Assembly: GCF_009765825.1 (NCBI RefSeq)
Contig: NZ_LMUR01000018.1
Coordinates: 879,346-943,345 of the forward strand
DNA length: 64,000 nucleotides
Direction: 5' to 3'
Source: Granulicella sp. L60
GTDB taxonomy: Bacteria; Acidobacteriota; Terriglobia; Terriglobales; Acidobacteriaceae
In this document: piece after piece, positions 17,855 through 27,427 of the stretch
How positions within the stretch are numbered: the first letter of the stretch is position 1
How the letters are laid out: each line of letters starts with the position of its first letter
The notes under the pieces: model-generated
Database searches by the model: none
Told to the model about the DNA's origin: nothing
What the model saw: only the letters and a program-made list of their open reading frames with translations
Made by a program: the position numbers and the translations under genes

Positions 17855-18697
17855 ATGCTCTCAGTCTCGAATATCGTAGTCGCGTTGCCTAACGGCAAGC
17901 GCCTTCTCAACGACGTCAGCTTCACCGTTAAGCGAGGCGAGTTCGTCGCAATTCTTGGCTCAAGCGGCGCCGGCAAGTCTCTGACCTTGCGATGTATCGT
18001 TGGCCTGACAAAGCCAAGCGAAGGCCTGATTAGTATTGTCGGCGAGTCTGGAAAGATTTACAAGACTACAAATGTCGATGCTAAAGGGCTGCGCCTAGCA
18101 CGCCGCAACATTGGCCTCATCTTTCAAGGTGACAGCTTGGTCAAGCGATTGACAGTTCTTGAAAATGTCATGCTTGGTCGCCTCGGTTTCATCAGTCCAC
18201 TGCGAAGCTGCCTAATCGGCTTCAAGGATGCGGAAGCGCGCGACGCTATGATCGCTCTCGATTGCGTAAAGATGGCACCATTCGCAGCACGGCTCGCAGG
18301 CTCTCTCAGTGGTGGCGAGATGCAGCGCGTCTCCATTGCACGTGCCATTCATCAGCGGCCGTTGATATACCTCGCCGATGAGCCTATCGCAAACCTCGAT
18401 CCGAAGAACGCTGAATCCATCGTGGCGATTCTCCAGTCACTCTCCCGCGAGACCCCCGTCATCGGCGCCTTTCATCAGCCATCCATAGTTGCCAGGTATT
18501 GCACACGCGTCATCGGTGTACGTGGCGGTAAGATCGTATATGAGGGCGGAGCACAGCTTTCGTACAACCAGCTTGAGGCGATCTATAGCGGCACCGATGG
18601 CGATCCAGTGGTCGGGGCAGAGAAGTTTAATTTACTCCCACCCGTTTTTAGCGAACCCATGCCTGATGCACATCAAGAGGCGCGCTTCCAGTTATGA
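17855..18697 (+). CDS. phnC: Phosphonate-type ABC transporter ATPase
   Basis: A 280-residue ATPase that energises the importer. Walker A is GSSGAGKSLTLR (about residues 34-45), the signature is LSGGEMQRVSIARA (about 150-163), Walker B is LIYLADEPIANLD, and the switch His is in GAFHQPSIV. It starts five bases after the phnD stop and overlaps phnE1 by 4 bases (ATGA), so all four genes are probably one transcript. The layout and length match PhnC. Substrate specificity is set by PhnD, not this subunit. Confidence 0.92.
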   Translation: MLSVSNIVVALPNGKRLLNDVSFTVKRGEFVAILGSSGAGKSLTLRCIVGLTKPSEGLISIVGESGKIYKTTNVDAKGLRLARRNIGLIFQGDSLVKRLTVLENVMLGRLGFISPLRSCLIGFKDAEARDAMIALDCVKMAPFAARLAGSLSGGEMQRVSIARAIHQRPLIYLADEPIANLDPKNAESIVAILQSLSRETPVIGAFHQPSIVARYCTRVIGVRGGKIVYEGGAQLSYNQLEAIYSGTDGDPVVGAEKFNLLPPVFSEPMPDAHQEARFQL

Positions 18698-19530
18698 TTT
18701 CTATTCTTAGTGCGCCCGCTGAAGAGTCACCGTTTCAAGCGTGGCAGATTCTCCTTGCAAGGCATCGCTCGCGACAGGTACTCGCCTTCGTCATTCTCAC
18801 CGTACTGTTGGCAATCGCCTCGTGGCGTTGTCAGGTGCGGGTCGGCACCTTCCTCCTGGGAATTCGCAAAGGATTGGCTGTTCTGGACATGTTCTTTCCG
18901 CCGGATTGGAGCGCTATTCCAAGCTTGTTGCAGCCGATGGCTGTCACTTTAGTGTTGGCCATGATCGCTACGATTATGGGAATGGCGCTTTCCTTTCCCT
19001 GCGCATTAGCGGCTTCCTCTAACATTGCACCTGCTCCTCTGCGCATGCTGATTCGCAGCTTCATCGCCCTCGAGCGCGCACTGCCTGAGGTCATACAGCT
19101 TCTATTGTTGATCGCTATCTTCGGGCTAGGCATCATTTCTGGGTTGATCGCGCTTTCACTGAGCAGCATCGGCATGCTGGCGAAGCTGTTGGCCGATTCT
19201 ATCGAAGAAATCGAGCCCAAAGTACTCAATGCGGTCGCCGCCACGGGAGCGACGAACATACAGGTCATTCGGTACGCGGTCATCCCGCAGATTTTACCTG
19301 CGCTTCTCGCAAATGGACTCTTCCGGTTTGAGTTCAACGTGCGTGCCGTCATCATCCTTGGCGCAGTCGGCGTCGGCGGCATCGGCTTCGAGATGAGCGC
19401 GGCAATGCGTTCACTGAACTACCAAAGGGCATGTGCGGCGACTCTGCTCACGCTCGTACTTGTCTTCTTGATCGAACGGCTCTCCGACCGGATACGGGGA
19501 CACATTCTAAGCGAAGGTTTAGTGCGATGA
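18694..19530 (+). CDS. phnE: Phosphonate-type ABC transporter permease, first subunit
   Basis: A 278-residue inner-membrane permease with about six helices. The coupling-helix region is VLNAVAATGATNIQVIRYAV followed by IPQILPALLANGLFRFEFN, typical of PhnE, and the C-terminal part has GAVGVGGIGFEM. The start overlaps phnC and the stop overlaps phnE2, each by 4 bases. Two unlike PhnE subunits imply a heterodimeric channel, as in several other PhnC-D-E-E operons. Confidence 0.92.
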   Translation: MISILSAPAEESPFQAWQILLARHRSRQVLAFVILTVLLAIASWRCQVRVGTFLLGIRKGLAVLDMFFPPDWSAIPSLLQPMAVTLVLAMIATIMGMALSFPCALAASSNIAPAPLRMLIRSFIALERALPEVIQLLLLIAIFGLGIISGLIALSLSSIGMLAKLLADSIEEIEPKVLNAVAATGATNIQVIRYAVIPQILPALLANGLFRFEFNVRAVIILGAVGVGGIGFEMSAAMRSLNYQRACAATLLTLVLVFLIERLSDRIRGHILSEGLVR

Positions 19531-20351
19531 GCCTTGCTGTTCCCGCCAACCTTCTTCCCTCCCGCAAGCTGCGTCTCCTGGTTATTTCACTCCTCTTAGT
19601 AGTTATGGTCATAGTGCTTCTGTTCTGGTGGCTCGACCTGAACCCAGCGACCTTCGATATTGACTTCAGCTACGTCACCGACCTCTTCCGCCAGTTTTTC
19701 CCTCCGAATCTCTCTCTGTTCTGGACCAGACCGAAGCTCTGGATTTCTCTGCTCGATACGCTCGCCATGGCGTTCCTCGCGACTGTAGGCGGCGGCGCAA
19801 TAGCGATGGCGCTGGCGTTCTTAGCGGCTTCAAACACCACACCACATCCGATCATCCGTCTTATCATCCGCACGCTGCTTAGCTTCCAGCGTTCCATGCC
19901 TGCGCTCATCGTCATTCTTGTCCTTCTGATCGCTGTCGGCATCGGTCCCTTTTCAGGAGTCATCACTCTTACCGTGGGCTCGATTGGCATGTTCGGGAAG
20001 TTCTTCGCGGATTCGATCGAACACGTAGATCAAGGAATCTCGGAATCGGTACAGAGTCTTGGTGGGACGCGGATTCAGACCATCCGTTACGGCGTTATTC
20101 CACAGGTGATGCCATCCTTCGTCGCGAATCTCTTTTATGCCTTCGACCATAACCTACGTGCGGCGATCCCTCTTGGCGTCTTTGGTGGCGGTGGTATCGG
20201 CTTCGACCTCGCTTTTGCCCGCGGTCTGCTGCACTATCACGACGTGATGGCCTACACCATCATGATTGTCATAATGATTTCTGTGATGGAACGCGTCTCC
20301 GACTGGGTTCGGCACAGCTTCCTCAAACGACCTGTGAGCAACAAACGATAA
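19527..20351 (+). CDS. phnE: Phosphonate-type ABC transporter permease, second subunit
   Basis: A 274-residue permease, paralogous to the first. After an N-terminal helix (VISLLLVVMVIVLLFWWLDL) it has SVQSLGGTRIQTIRYGVIPQ as coupling region and GVFGGGGIGFDLAFARGL near the end. The ATG at 19527 overlaps the phnE1 stop in ATGA; the longer frame from 19431 lies inside phnE1 and is rejected. It is the last gene of the operon and is followed by a weak hairpin terminator, with a convergent LysR gene beyond. Confidence 0.92.
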   Translation: MSLAVPANLLPSRKLRLLVISLLLVVMVIVLLFWWLDLNPATFDIDFSYVTDLFRQFFPPNLSLFWTRPKLWISLLDTLAMAFLATVGGGAIAMALAFLAASNTTPHPIIRLIIRTLLSFQRSMPALIVILVLLIAVGIGPFSGVITLTVGSIGMFGKFFADSIEHVDQGISESVQSLGGTRIQTIRYGVIPQVMPSFVANLFYAFDHNLRAAIPLGVFGGGGIGFDLAFARGLLHYHDVMAYTIMIVIMISVMERVSDWVRHSFLKRPVSNKR

Positions 20352-20369
20352 TTCGAGGAGGTAGTGGGT

Positions 20370-20391
20370 GGCGTGTCTTGATCACGCCTTT
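20370..20391 (+). terminator. Possible weak terminator after the phn operon
   Basis: Stem GGCGTG/CACGCC with a seven-base loop and TTT after it, 19 bases after the phnE2 stop. The T-tract is short. It lies between the convergent phn and LysR genes. Confidence 0.45.
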
Positions 20392-20493
20392 ACAAACACT
20401 CCATTTAGCGAATCGTCTCTGCCCGGGAATCATTAATTATGGCCAAGGCACACCGTCGCTTCCCGGTAGAGAAATGAATGGAGAGGCAAGATG

Positions 20494-21435
20494 CTAAGAG
20501 CTTCCCGCATCATACGCTGATGCGAATTGCGCGAGAGTACGCTCCCAGATAGGCGGCGAGCCAATCTTCTGCTCCAAATGATTACAAAAAGCTTTGATTG
20601 CGGCTGTCATCGGGCCTCGATTTCTGAGCAAGTAAATCCCTTCCACTCGGTTGAAATGTTCAGAGCTAATGGGTAACAAAGTTAACACTCGGTCATAGAT
20701 CGCCCAATCCGGTATCCGTATGATTCCCAAGCCAAGGACACATGCGTCAACCTGCGACCCGAAATCATCTATCTGGAGAAGATAATTTTGCGATACCTCG
20801 CGTCCTTCTCCGAGGAGTTCGCGCCATCCCTTACCGCTCGCAAGGTGGCGCCTGTCAATGAGGCGGTGCTTTGCGCAGTCCTCAATACTATGAGGGACGC
20901 CATAACGAGCAAGGTACTGAGGACTCGCTGCAAAAACACGACGTTGCGTGGCGAATTGCTTTGAAAGCAAGGTACTGTGTGTGAGTTCTCCAACTCGCAA
21001 CGTCAGGTCCGTATTTTGTCGCTGCGGATTGTTGAGCCGTTCTGTCACATCTACGCTAATTCGAAGCTTCGGATAGCGCTGAAACAAATCCGGAAGGTGC
21101 GGAACGATGTGTTTCTTCCCAAATGCTGGCAAGCAACTGACACGCACCAAACCGCGTACGTCTTGGTGCAGCGATGCTGCTTCACTCTTTGCATCTGCCA
21201 AGTCTCTTAGGATCGTCTCCGATCGCAAGAAAAGTACACGTCCGGCTTCGGTCAGTTCGAGTGAGCGTGTCGTGCGGATAAAAAGCGACACGCCAATCTC
21301 GTGTTCGAGTGCCGTGACCTGGCGGGCAATGGAGGATGTTGTCATTCCTCGATTTCGTGCCACAGCGGAGAAGCTACCGAACCGAACGGTTGCGACGAAT
21401 GCCTCAAGAGTGTTTGTAGTATAGCCATTTGCCAT
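20494..21435 (-). CDS. LysR-family transcriptional regulator
   Basis: A 313-residue LysR regulator. The winged helix-turn-helix occupies residues 1-65 (LEAFVATVRFGSFSAVARNR, then LFIRTTRSLELTEAG), followed by a periplasmic-binding-protein-like effector domain (VRVSCLPAFGKKHIVPHLPD, DLTLRVGEL). It belongs to the CrgA/AphB-like branch in which residues after the HTH read RGLVRVS. It converges on the phn operon and diverges from the large TonB-dependent receptor gene with 211 bases between, so it may control that receptor, itself, or both. The effector is not known. Confidence 0.9.
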   Translation of the reverse strand: MANGYTTNTLEAFVATVRFGSFSAVARNRGMTTSSIARQVTALEHEIGVSLFIRTTRSLELTEAGRVLFLRSETILRDLADAKSEAASLHQDVRGLVRVSCLPAFGKKHIVPHLPDLFQRYPKLRISVDVTERLNNPQRQNTDLTLRVGELTHSTLLSKQFATQRRVFAASPQYLARYGVPHSIEDCAKHRLIDRRHLASGKGWRELLGEGREVSQNYLLQIDDFGSQVDACVLGLGIIRIPDWAIYDRVLTLLPISSEHFNRVEGIYLLRNRGPMTAAIKAFCNHLEQKIGSPPIWERTLAQFASAYDAGSS

Positions 21436-21646
21436 ATTTGCATTTTACGCAACACTGTGAGGTGCCACGTAATTCATGTCCGTCTAATCAACGATCCACA
21501 GTAAAGATCTACGCTGTGAAAAGCATCAAGGTTTGGTCGAGTCAAGGCAGGTGCCCAACCATAATTCCATAAAAGTTTGAAAGCCTGAGTCGTCCTAAGA
21601 ATCCCATACCAGCAATGGATCTTATCCTGAGAGGTGTGTCGCAAAA

Positions 21647-24600
21647 ATGAGATTTAGCATTCCAGGCCGCAAACGCGGCCTAGCCCATTTCCATCTACAA
21701 CAATCCCTTGCTGTCTTTGGGGTGACCCTTCTTCTGCTATTTTTACTTCCAGGCCATAGTTGGGGCCAATCGACGTTCGGCTCCTTTACTGGAGTAGTAA
21801 AGGACCCCTCCGGCAAAGTGATCAGGGGTGCGCAGGTCAAGCTGACCAATACCGACAACGAAGTCGTGCGTCCAACCATGACAAATTCGGAAGGCGAGTA
21901 TATTTTTCCCAACGTGGATGCCGGCACTTATTCGATCGAGGTGAGTGCATCGGGATTCGCCAACGGCAACTTTACCGGCCTTACCTTGCAGGCTCGCGAT
22001 GCCCAGCGTGTTGACGCAATTCTCCGGGTCGGCGCGGCCGCGCAGACGGTCACCGTTCAAGCTGGCGCTGCGGTGGTCAACACAGAAACCTCCAACCTAG
22101 GTGAGACGAGAACCGGTATAGAGCTCGAACAATTGCCTTTGGCTATCAGCTCACGCGCATCCGGATCCACCAGTCCCTACCAGACGCTGACTTCTCAGGC
22201 GGGTGTGCAATCGGACTCGCAAGGGACTTTATCCGTCTCGGGCGCGAAGCCCGCTTCGCTATCTGTGACGGTCGACGGCATCAGCACGATGAATGTCGAG
22301 TCCAGCGCGCCGGCCCAAGAGCTCTTTCCCTCGTTCGCGTCGATTGAAGAAATTCAGGTCAATGAGAACAACAACGCGGCAGAGTACGGCGGCGTTGCCG
22401 ATATTACCACCGTATCCAAGGGCGGCACCAATAACGCGCATGGCGGTGCTTACGAAAACTACGAGACTGCCGGTTTCAATGCGAAGAACCCGTTTTCAAA
22501 CACCAAGCCGAAGATTGTGATGAACGACTTTGGAGTCTTCTACGGCGCCCCAATCTCGATTCCCAAACTCTACAATGGCAAGGACAATACATTCTTCTTT
22601 CTGGACTATGAAGGCCTGCGTCTGCCGCAGCAGACGCCGGTGGTGCAAAGCGTCCCTTCGGTTGCTCTCCGAAGTGGAGACCTTTCGGTCTACTCCAACC
22701 AGATCTATAACGTCGATGGAACCCCTTTCGTTAGCAATCAGGTTCCTGTGTCCTCCTATGCCGCGAACACATTGAAACTCCTGTTTCCGCTGCCAAACTT
22801 TGGCGCTTCGGGCGCTATAGCGAACAACTATGTCCAGAACTTTCCCACGCCTATCAGCTCGAACCAAGGGGACGCACGCTTTGATCAGAACTTCACCGCT
22901 AAGCAATCCGCATTCGTGCGGTTCAGCTATAAAAAGCGATCTGTAGAGGTCGCGCCATCGGGGTCCGCGCTTATCGGTTCTTTCAATGAGCCGGAGATCG
23001 ACATGAGTCTCACGGCGGCGCATAGCTATGCGATCTCGTCGACCATGTTTAACGAACTGCGCGTTGGTTTTAGTAGATTCCAGAACTCAACCTCATTTGC
23101 CGCAAGCTCAAATCTCGTCAGCGAGATCGGCATCACAGGAATTCCCGATCTCCTACCTGCGTCGGTTCCGGCGGTGCCAAACTTTTCAATCACTGGCTTT
23201 AATGCAACAGGCGCGGGATCGGTGACGAACGGTAGCCGCATTATTCAGATGCTCGATAACTTCACCTGGAACAAAGGAAGTCATTTGGTAAAGACGGGCG
23301 TCGACTACCGGTACATGAACGCCTTTTCCAGCAACGTCTTCGGCAGCAGCCGCCTGGGAAAGTACACTTTCAACGGATCGAGCGCTCCCGGCCAGGTGAT
23401 CGGCAATCCGTACGCACAGTTTTTGCTGGGCATTCCCGACCAAACTCAAGTCGCTGACGTTCTCCTCCCCGACATGAACGGCTACGGAGATGCCTATGCT
23501 TTCTATGTCCAGGATTCCTGGAAGGTGAACCCGTACTTCACCATCAACTACGGGCTCCGCTATGAGTTTCACCCAACCATGCGGGATCACCACCTCAACA
23601 ACGCGAACTTCGATCCAGACTACCAGTCTGTGCAGAACGGACAAGTCATCCAGGGAGCGGTTGTTGTACCGACTAAGGCCGCTATCTCGACGGTTGTGAT
23701 TCCCTCCTTCGCGGCTGGGATTTCTCCAATGCCCATCATTTCTGCCCAGCAGGCAGGTCTTCCGACTTCGCTCGTAGCCGTCGCCCATGATGACTTTGCG
23801 CCGCGCATCGGGTTTGCCTGGCAGGCCTTTCATAACAACAAGACCGTAGTTCGCGGAGGCTGGGGGCGCTTCATCGAGGCCTCGCTAGGCGCAACTGTTC
23901 TGTCGGGGTGGGGCGTCAGCTCCAGTGCCGTGTATGTCTCTCAAAACAGTTACGTCGGGAACACGAAAACTCCGTTACTTAGCTTTCCCTCTCCGTTTCA
24001 GTTCGTGAATGCAGGAAGCGGCACACTGGAGTTTTCTGCCGGGGCTGAGAGCCCCTACCACGATCCTGCGGTCCAGCAATGGAACCTCACGGTCGAGCAA
24101 GATCTAGGATTCAGTACCAGCCTTCGGCTGTCCTACATCGGCAGCCACGCCAGCAATCTCACGGAACGTGTCGACCTCAACCAGCTTCCTTACAATACGG
24201 TCGGCTTCAACACGCTCTATGCGAGCCGGCCTTTCCCGGAACTAAGCCAGATCGAGATGAACTACAACCTTGGGATCGACAATTACAACTCATTCACTGT
24301 CGAAGTCAATCGCCGCATGGCGCGCGGATTGCAGTTCTCGGCATCGTATACGCTGGCCAGGGATCTTTCCGATGAGGGTGGTGCAGTACCACCAGCCTGG
24401 TTTGCCCGTGAAGCCGGTTCTTTCGTAAGCGACCGCTTTCATCCGGCCCTCGACTACGGCAACGTCGAGTTCAACAGCCGCAACCGCTTCCTAGGATCCT
24501 TCCTCTATCAATTGCCTTTCGGCGATGGGCAGATGCTAGCTTCCCCGTCGAATAGGTTAGTCAATGATCTGATTGGGGGCTGGCAGGTTGCGGGATTTCT

Positions 24601-25057
24601 GCTTCTACAGAGCGGCCCGTTCATGACGCCTCTGGCCAATTCTGCCTACGATCCGACGGGCACGGGAATCGCAAACACGGCTGGATACGCAAGGCCGGAT
24701 AGAGTTCCGGGAGTGTCTCCCTACACGCACGGGCTGGGCGCCAGGAATTATCTGAACCCCGCGGCCTTCGCGGAGCCACCGAACAATGTGGCGCGGCAGG
24801 GAACCGCCGCCGTAGGTAGCGTTGTTGGGCCAGGAATGGAAACTTTCTCCGCCTCACTGTTCAAGAACATGAAGTTTACGGAACGGTTTGTCTTCCAGGC
24901 TGGCGTGCAGGGGCAGAACCTGTTCAATCACCAGAACCTTAGTATCCCATCCTCCCTGGTTCTGGGTACAGCCAACTACGGCCAGATCTCCAGCGTGCAA
25001 ACGCTGGGGAATGCGGGCCCGAGATCTCTAATGCTGACCGGCAGGCTGACGTTTTAA
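21647..25057 (+). CDS. Oar-like TonB-dependent outer-membrane receptor with carboxypeptidase-regulatory-like domain
   Basis: A 1136-residue outer-membrane protein. A Sec signal (LAVFGVTLLLLFLLPGHSWG) is followed by a CarboxypepD_reg-like beta-sandwich (about 42-125: GSFTGVVKDPSGKVIRGAQV, then GEYIFPNVDAGTYSIEVSA), a plug domain (LEQLPLA, VTVDGIS, SIEEIQVNENNNAAEYGG) and a long beta-barrel ending in an aromatic residue (MLTGRLTF). This architecture is greatly expanded in Acidobacteria and usually tied to uptake of large or scarce substrates. The neighbours downstream are a secreted hydrolase and a phosphoesterase, and phn genes lie upstream, so a phosphorus-related substrate is plausible but unproven. 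GAGAGG is seen about 14 bases before the ATG. Confidence 0.92.
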   Translation: MRFSIPGRKRGLAHFHLQQSLAVFGVTLLLLFLLPGHSWGQSTFGSFTGVVKDPSGKVIRGAQVKLTNTDNEVVRPTMTNSEGEYIFPNVDAGTYSIEVSASGFANGNFTGLTLQARDAQRVDAILRVGAAAQTVTVQAGAAVVNTETSNLGETRTGIELEQLPLAISSRASGSTSPYQTLTSQAGVQSDSQGTLSVSGAKPASLSVTVDGISTMNVESSAPAQELFPSFASIEEIQVNENNNAAEYGGVADITTVSKGGTNNAHGGAYENYETAGFNAKNPFSNTKPKIVMNDFGVFYGAPISIPKLYNGKDNTFFFLDYEGLRLPQQTPVVQSVPSVALRSGDLSVYSNQIYNVDGTPFVSNQVPVSSYAANTLKLLFPLPNFGASGAIANNYVQNFPTPISSNQGDARFDQNFTAKQSAFVRFSYKKRSVEVAPSGSALIGSFNEPEIDMSLTAAHSYAISSTMFNELRVGFSRFQNSTSFAASSNLVSEIGITGIPDLLPASVPAVPNFSITGFNATGAGSVTNGSRIIQMLDNFTWNKGSHLVKTGVDYRYMNAFSSNVFGSSRLGKYTFNGSSAPGQVIGNPYAQFLLGIPDQTQVADVLLPDMNGYGDAYAFYVQDSWKVNPYFTINYGLRYEFHPTMRDHHLNNANFDPDYQSVQNGQVIQGAVVVPTKAAISTVVIPSFAAGISPMPIISAQQAGLPTSLVAVAHDDFAPRIGFAWQAFHNNKTVVRGGWGRFIEASLGATVLSGWGVSSSAVYVSQNSYVGNTKTPLLSFPSPFQFVNAGSGTLEFSAGAESPYHDPAVQQWNLTVEQDLGFSTSLRLSYIGSHASNLTERVDLNQLPYNTVGFNTLYASRPFPELSQIEMNYNLGIDNYNSFTVEVNRRMARGLQFSASYTLARDLSDEGGAVPPAWFAREAGSFVSDRFHPALDYGNVEFNSRNRFLGSFLYQLPFGDGQMLASPSNRLVNDLIGGWQVAGFLLLQSGPFMTPLANSAYDPTGTGIANTAGYARPDRVPGVSPYTHGLGARNYLNPAAFAEPPNNVARQGTAAVGSVVGPGMETFSASLFKNMKFTERFVFQAGVQGQNLFNHQNLSIPSSLVLGTANYGQISSVQTLGNAGPRSLMLTGRLTF

Positions 25058-25081
25058 AAGCTTGCCGGTGTACGTGCCAGC

Positions 25082-25106
25082 CGGAGGCCCGCGGCCCGGG
25101 CCTCCG
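25082..25106. other. Strong intercistronic hairpin
   Basis: A perfect 10-bp GC-rich stem, CGGAGGCCCG and its complement, with a five-base loop. It lies 25 bases after the receptor stop. No T-tract follows on the plus strand, so it more likely stabilises the receptor mRNA 3' end or attenuates read-through than acts as a classical terminator. Confidence 0.6.
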
Positions 25107-25167
25107 AAAACACGAATCATGGAAGTTTGCACTGAACTTACAGCTCTATGGAAGAGGAGAGGCACAA

Positions 25168-26088
25168 ATGACCACCGACCGACGTATTTTCCTCAAGAAT
25201 TCAGCAATGGCTTCCAGCGCGGCTTTGTTCCCCAAGTCCGTGTTTGCAAGTAAGACAGCGAGTGGTGGCTCCGGATTTACACTGTGGCAATTGCCATTTA
25301 TAGAGACGAACCATGGTAACTCGTACGTGTTTCGAACACAGCATGGAAAGGTCGTCGTCGTGGATGGCGGGCTGCCGCGCGAAGCTGGATACTTGCGCGG
25401 GTTTTTGGGTGCACTAGGCAACGAGGTAGAGGCATGGTTTCTGTCCCATCCCCACAACGACCACGTCGGTGCGCTTAACGAAATCCTCAAGAAACCAGAG
25501 GGCATTGTCATCAAGACAATCTATTACTCTCGGTTTTCGCCCAGCTACGTCAATAACAATCCAGTAGTCGTGGAGTTGTACAAGAATTTGGAGACGTATA
25601 GGTCCCCATCGCCAGCGAAACCTCGGCGGGATCCAATGCCCGAGGACATGGATAGCAATTCGAACAGCTTGCCACTGAAGGTGGTTGATGTCCAATTGGG
25701 GTCGACAGGAGAAATCGATGGCCTGGACTTCAAGATACTCGAGGTGAAGAACGAAGAAATAACTCCGGTTGACTTCAATAACTCCTGCATGATCTTCAAA
25801 GTTTGGGATAAGTCCCGTTCGGTTGTGTTCCTGGGGGACGCTGGCGAGCAGGAAGGCGAGAAGGTGCTGAACGGGCCGTTCCGTCGCGACCTGGATTGCG
25901 ATTTCCTCCAGATGGCGCATCACGGCGAGCTAGGCGTCAGCAAGAAATTTTATCAATCCATCAAGTTCGAAGCCTGTCTTTGGCCGGCGCCTAACTGGAA
26001 TGACCTCAAAGAAACGCGCGAATGGATAAAAGATAAGGGAATACAGAAACATTTCTTGGCCGGTGACGGACTTCAGATCATTCAATAG
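25168..26088 (+). CDS. Tat-exported metallo-beta-lactamase-fold hydrolase
   Basis: A 306-residue protein. The N-terminus DRRIFLKNSAMASSAALFP is a twin-arginine signal. The catalytic metal motif SHPHNDHVGA is at about 93-102, with later metal ligands in VVFLGDAGEQEGE and QMAHHGELG, matching the ComEC/Rec2-like MBL branch. MBL enzymes use one or two zinc ions to hydrolyse esters, phosphodiesters or lactams; the substrate here is unknown. AGGAGAGG precedes the ATG. It follows the Oar-like receptor by 110 bases and precedes a secreted phosphoesterase, so a periplasmic role in breaking down an imported phosphorus compound is possible. Confidence 0.85.
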   Translation: MTTDRRIFLKNSAMASSAALFPKSVFASKTASGGSGFTLWQLPFIETNHGNSYVFRTQHGKVVVVDGGLPREAGYLRGFLGALGNEVEAWFLSHPHNDHVGALNEILKKPEGIVIKTIYYSRFSPSYVNNNPVVVELYKNLETYRSPSPAKPRRDPMPEDMDSNSNSLPLKVVDVQLGSTGEIDGLDFKILEVKNEEITPVDFNNSCMIFKVWDKSRSVVFLGDAGEQEGEKVLNGPFRRDLDCDFLQMAHHGELGVSKKFYQSIKFEACLWPAPNWNDLKETREWIKDKGIQKHFLAGDGLQIIQ

Positions 26089-26204
26089 TTGAAGTCGGCT
26101 GCAACTACTGAACGTGGTGCTTGGAGATGATTCACTTCAGGCCCACGTGACACCTCGGTGCAATCAAAATCTATGGCAAATAGATGTTGAAAGGATTCTG
26201 GATC

Positions 26205-27422
26205 ATGCCTTTAAGGGCCGTTCGATCTCTGTTCGTTGGGCTTGTACTCTCTATCTCCGTTCTCTTTGCAGCTTTAGGCGCGGCTCAACAAGCAGGGCAC
26301 GGAGATGTTCACCCTCCCATCCGCCATGTTTTTGTCCTCACGCTTGAAAACAAAAATTACTCCAGCATATTTAGCCAGGACTCGCCTGCGCCATATCTGT
26401 CTCGCACGCTGGTAGCTCAGGGCGCTATGTTGCGGCAATATTATGGGACCGGGCACGGCAGCCTCGATAACTACATCGCAATGATCAGCGGGCAGTCGAA
26501 CAACCCGGATACGTCCGACGATTGCGGCACTTTTGAGGATTTCAAGCAGACCGGAGTGGCAGATGACGGTCAGGTTGTCGGCCGGGGTTGTGTCTATCCC
26601 TCTTCAGTCAAGACCGTCGTAGACCAGTTAAATACAGCGGGCTTCACTTGGAAAGGCTACATGGGCGATATGGGTAACGATCCTGCCAGGGAATCGGCTA
26701 CTTGCGGCCACCCAGTTCTAGGCATGCCAGATCTAACCAATGAACAGGAAGGCGAGAGTGCCCGGGTGCCCGAGGGCGACATGTATGCCACTCGCCATAA
26801 TCCATTTGCTTATTTCCATTCCATCATCGATTCGCCACTTTGCCAGAAGGATGTGGTGAATCTCAATCGCCTTCCGAACGACCTCAAAGCTATCGCTACG
26901 ACGGCGAACTTCAATTTCATCACGCCAAACGTCTGCGACGATGGCCACGATGCTCCTTGTGTGGATGGCCGTCCGGGGGGCCTTGCATCCATTGACGCCT
27001 TTCTTCGGAGATGGGTACTGCTGATCCTTGCGTCCCCTGCGTACAAGAAGGACGGGCTGCTGATCATTAACTTTGACGAAGGGGGCTCAGGTGCAATTGA
27101 ACGCAGTAAGGACGGAGCAGTAATAACTGTGTTCGGAGAGTCATGCTGCAACCAACGGGCGGGACCAAATCTTGGGACTTATCCACGAGTCAAAATAAGC
27201 GGAGTTGGCGACCAAAAGAGGACCAGGCGCACCCTTAAGTTTGGCGGAGAGAGAACCGGCGCTGTATTGCTTTCTCCGTTTATCAAGCCGGGCACAATTT
27301 CAGACGTTCCCTATAATCACTACTCGCTCCTCAAATCCATCGAGGATATCTTCGGTTTGAGAGAACATCTTGGCTACGCTGGCCAGACGGGACTGGTGGC
27401 ATTCGGATCCGATATTTTTTAA
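26205..27422 (+). CDS. Secreted phosphoesterase (PF04185 phospholipase C / acid phosphatase family)
   Basis: A 405-residue exported enzyme with an alkaline-phosphatase-like fold. A signal peptide (SLFVGLVLSISVLFAALGAA) precedes IRHVFVLTLENKNYSSIF, where the Glu-Asn binds metal, then YYGTGHGSLDNYIAMISGQS. LLIINFDEGG is the later metal-binding strand and NHYSLLKSIEDIFGL the C-terminal motif with its His. This is the pattern of PF04185 enzymes, which cleave phosphate mono- or diesters outside the cytoplasm. The frame is open from 26184, but AAGGA eight bases before 26205 and a compact signal favour the later start. The di-haem peroxidase gene follows after five bases. Confidence 0.9.
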   Translation: MPLRAVRSLFVGLVLSISVLFAALGAAQQAGHGDVHPPIRHVFVLTLENKNYSSIFSQDSPAPYLSRTLVAQGAMLRQYYGTGHGSLDNYIAMISGQSNNPDTSDDCGTFEDFKQTGVADDGQVVGRGCVYPSSVKTVVDQLNTAGFTWKGYMGDMGNDPARESATCGHPVLGMPDLTNEQEGESARVPEGDMYATRHNPFAYFHSIIDSPLCQKDVVNLNRLPNDLKAIATTANFNFITPNVCDDGHDAPCVDGRPGGLASIDAFLRRWVLLILASPAYKKDGLLIINFDEGGSGAIERSKDGAVITVFGESCCNQRAGPNLGTYPRVKISGVGDQKRTRRTLKFGGERTGAVLLSPFIKPGTISDVPYNHYSLLKSIEDIFGLREHLGYAGQTGLVAFGSDIF

Positions 27423-27427
27423 GGTTT

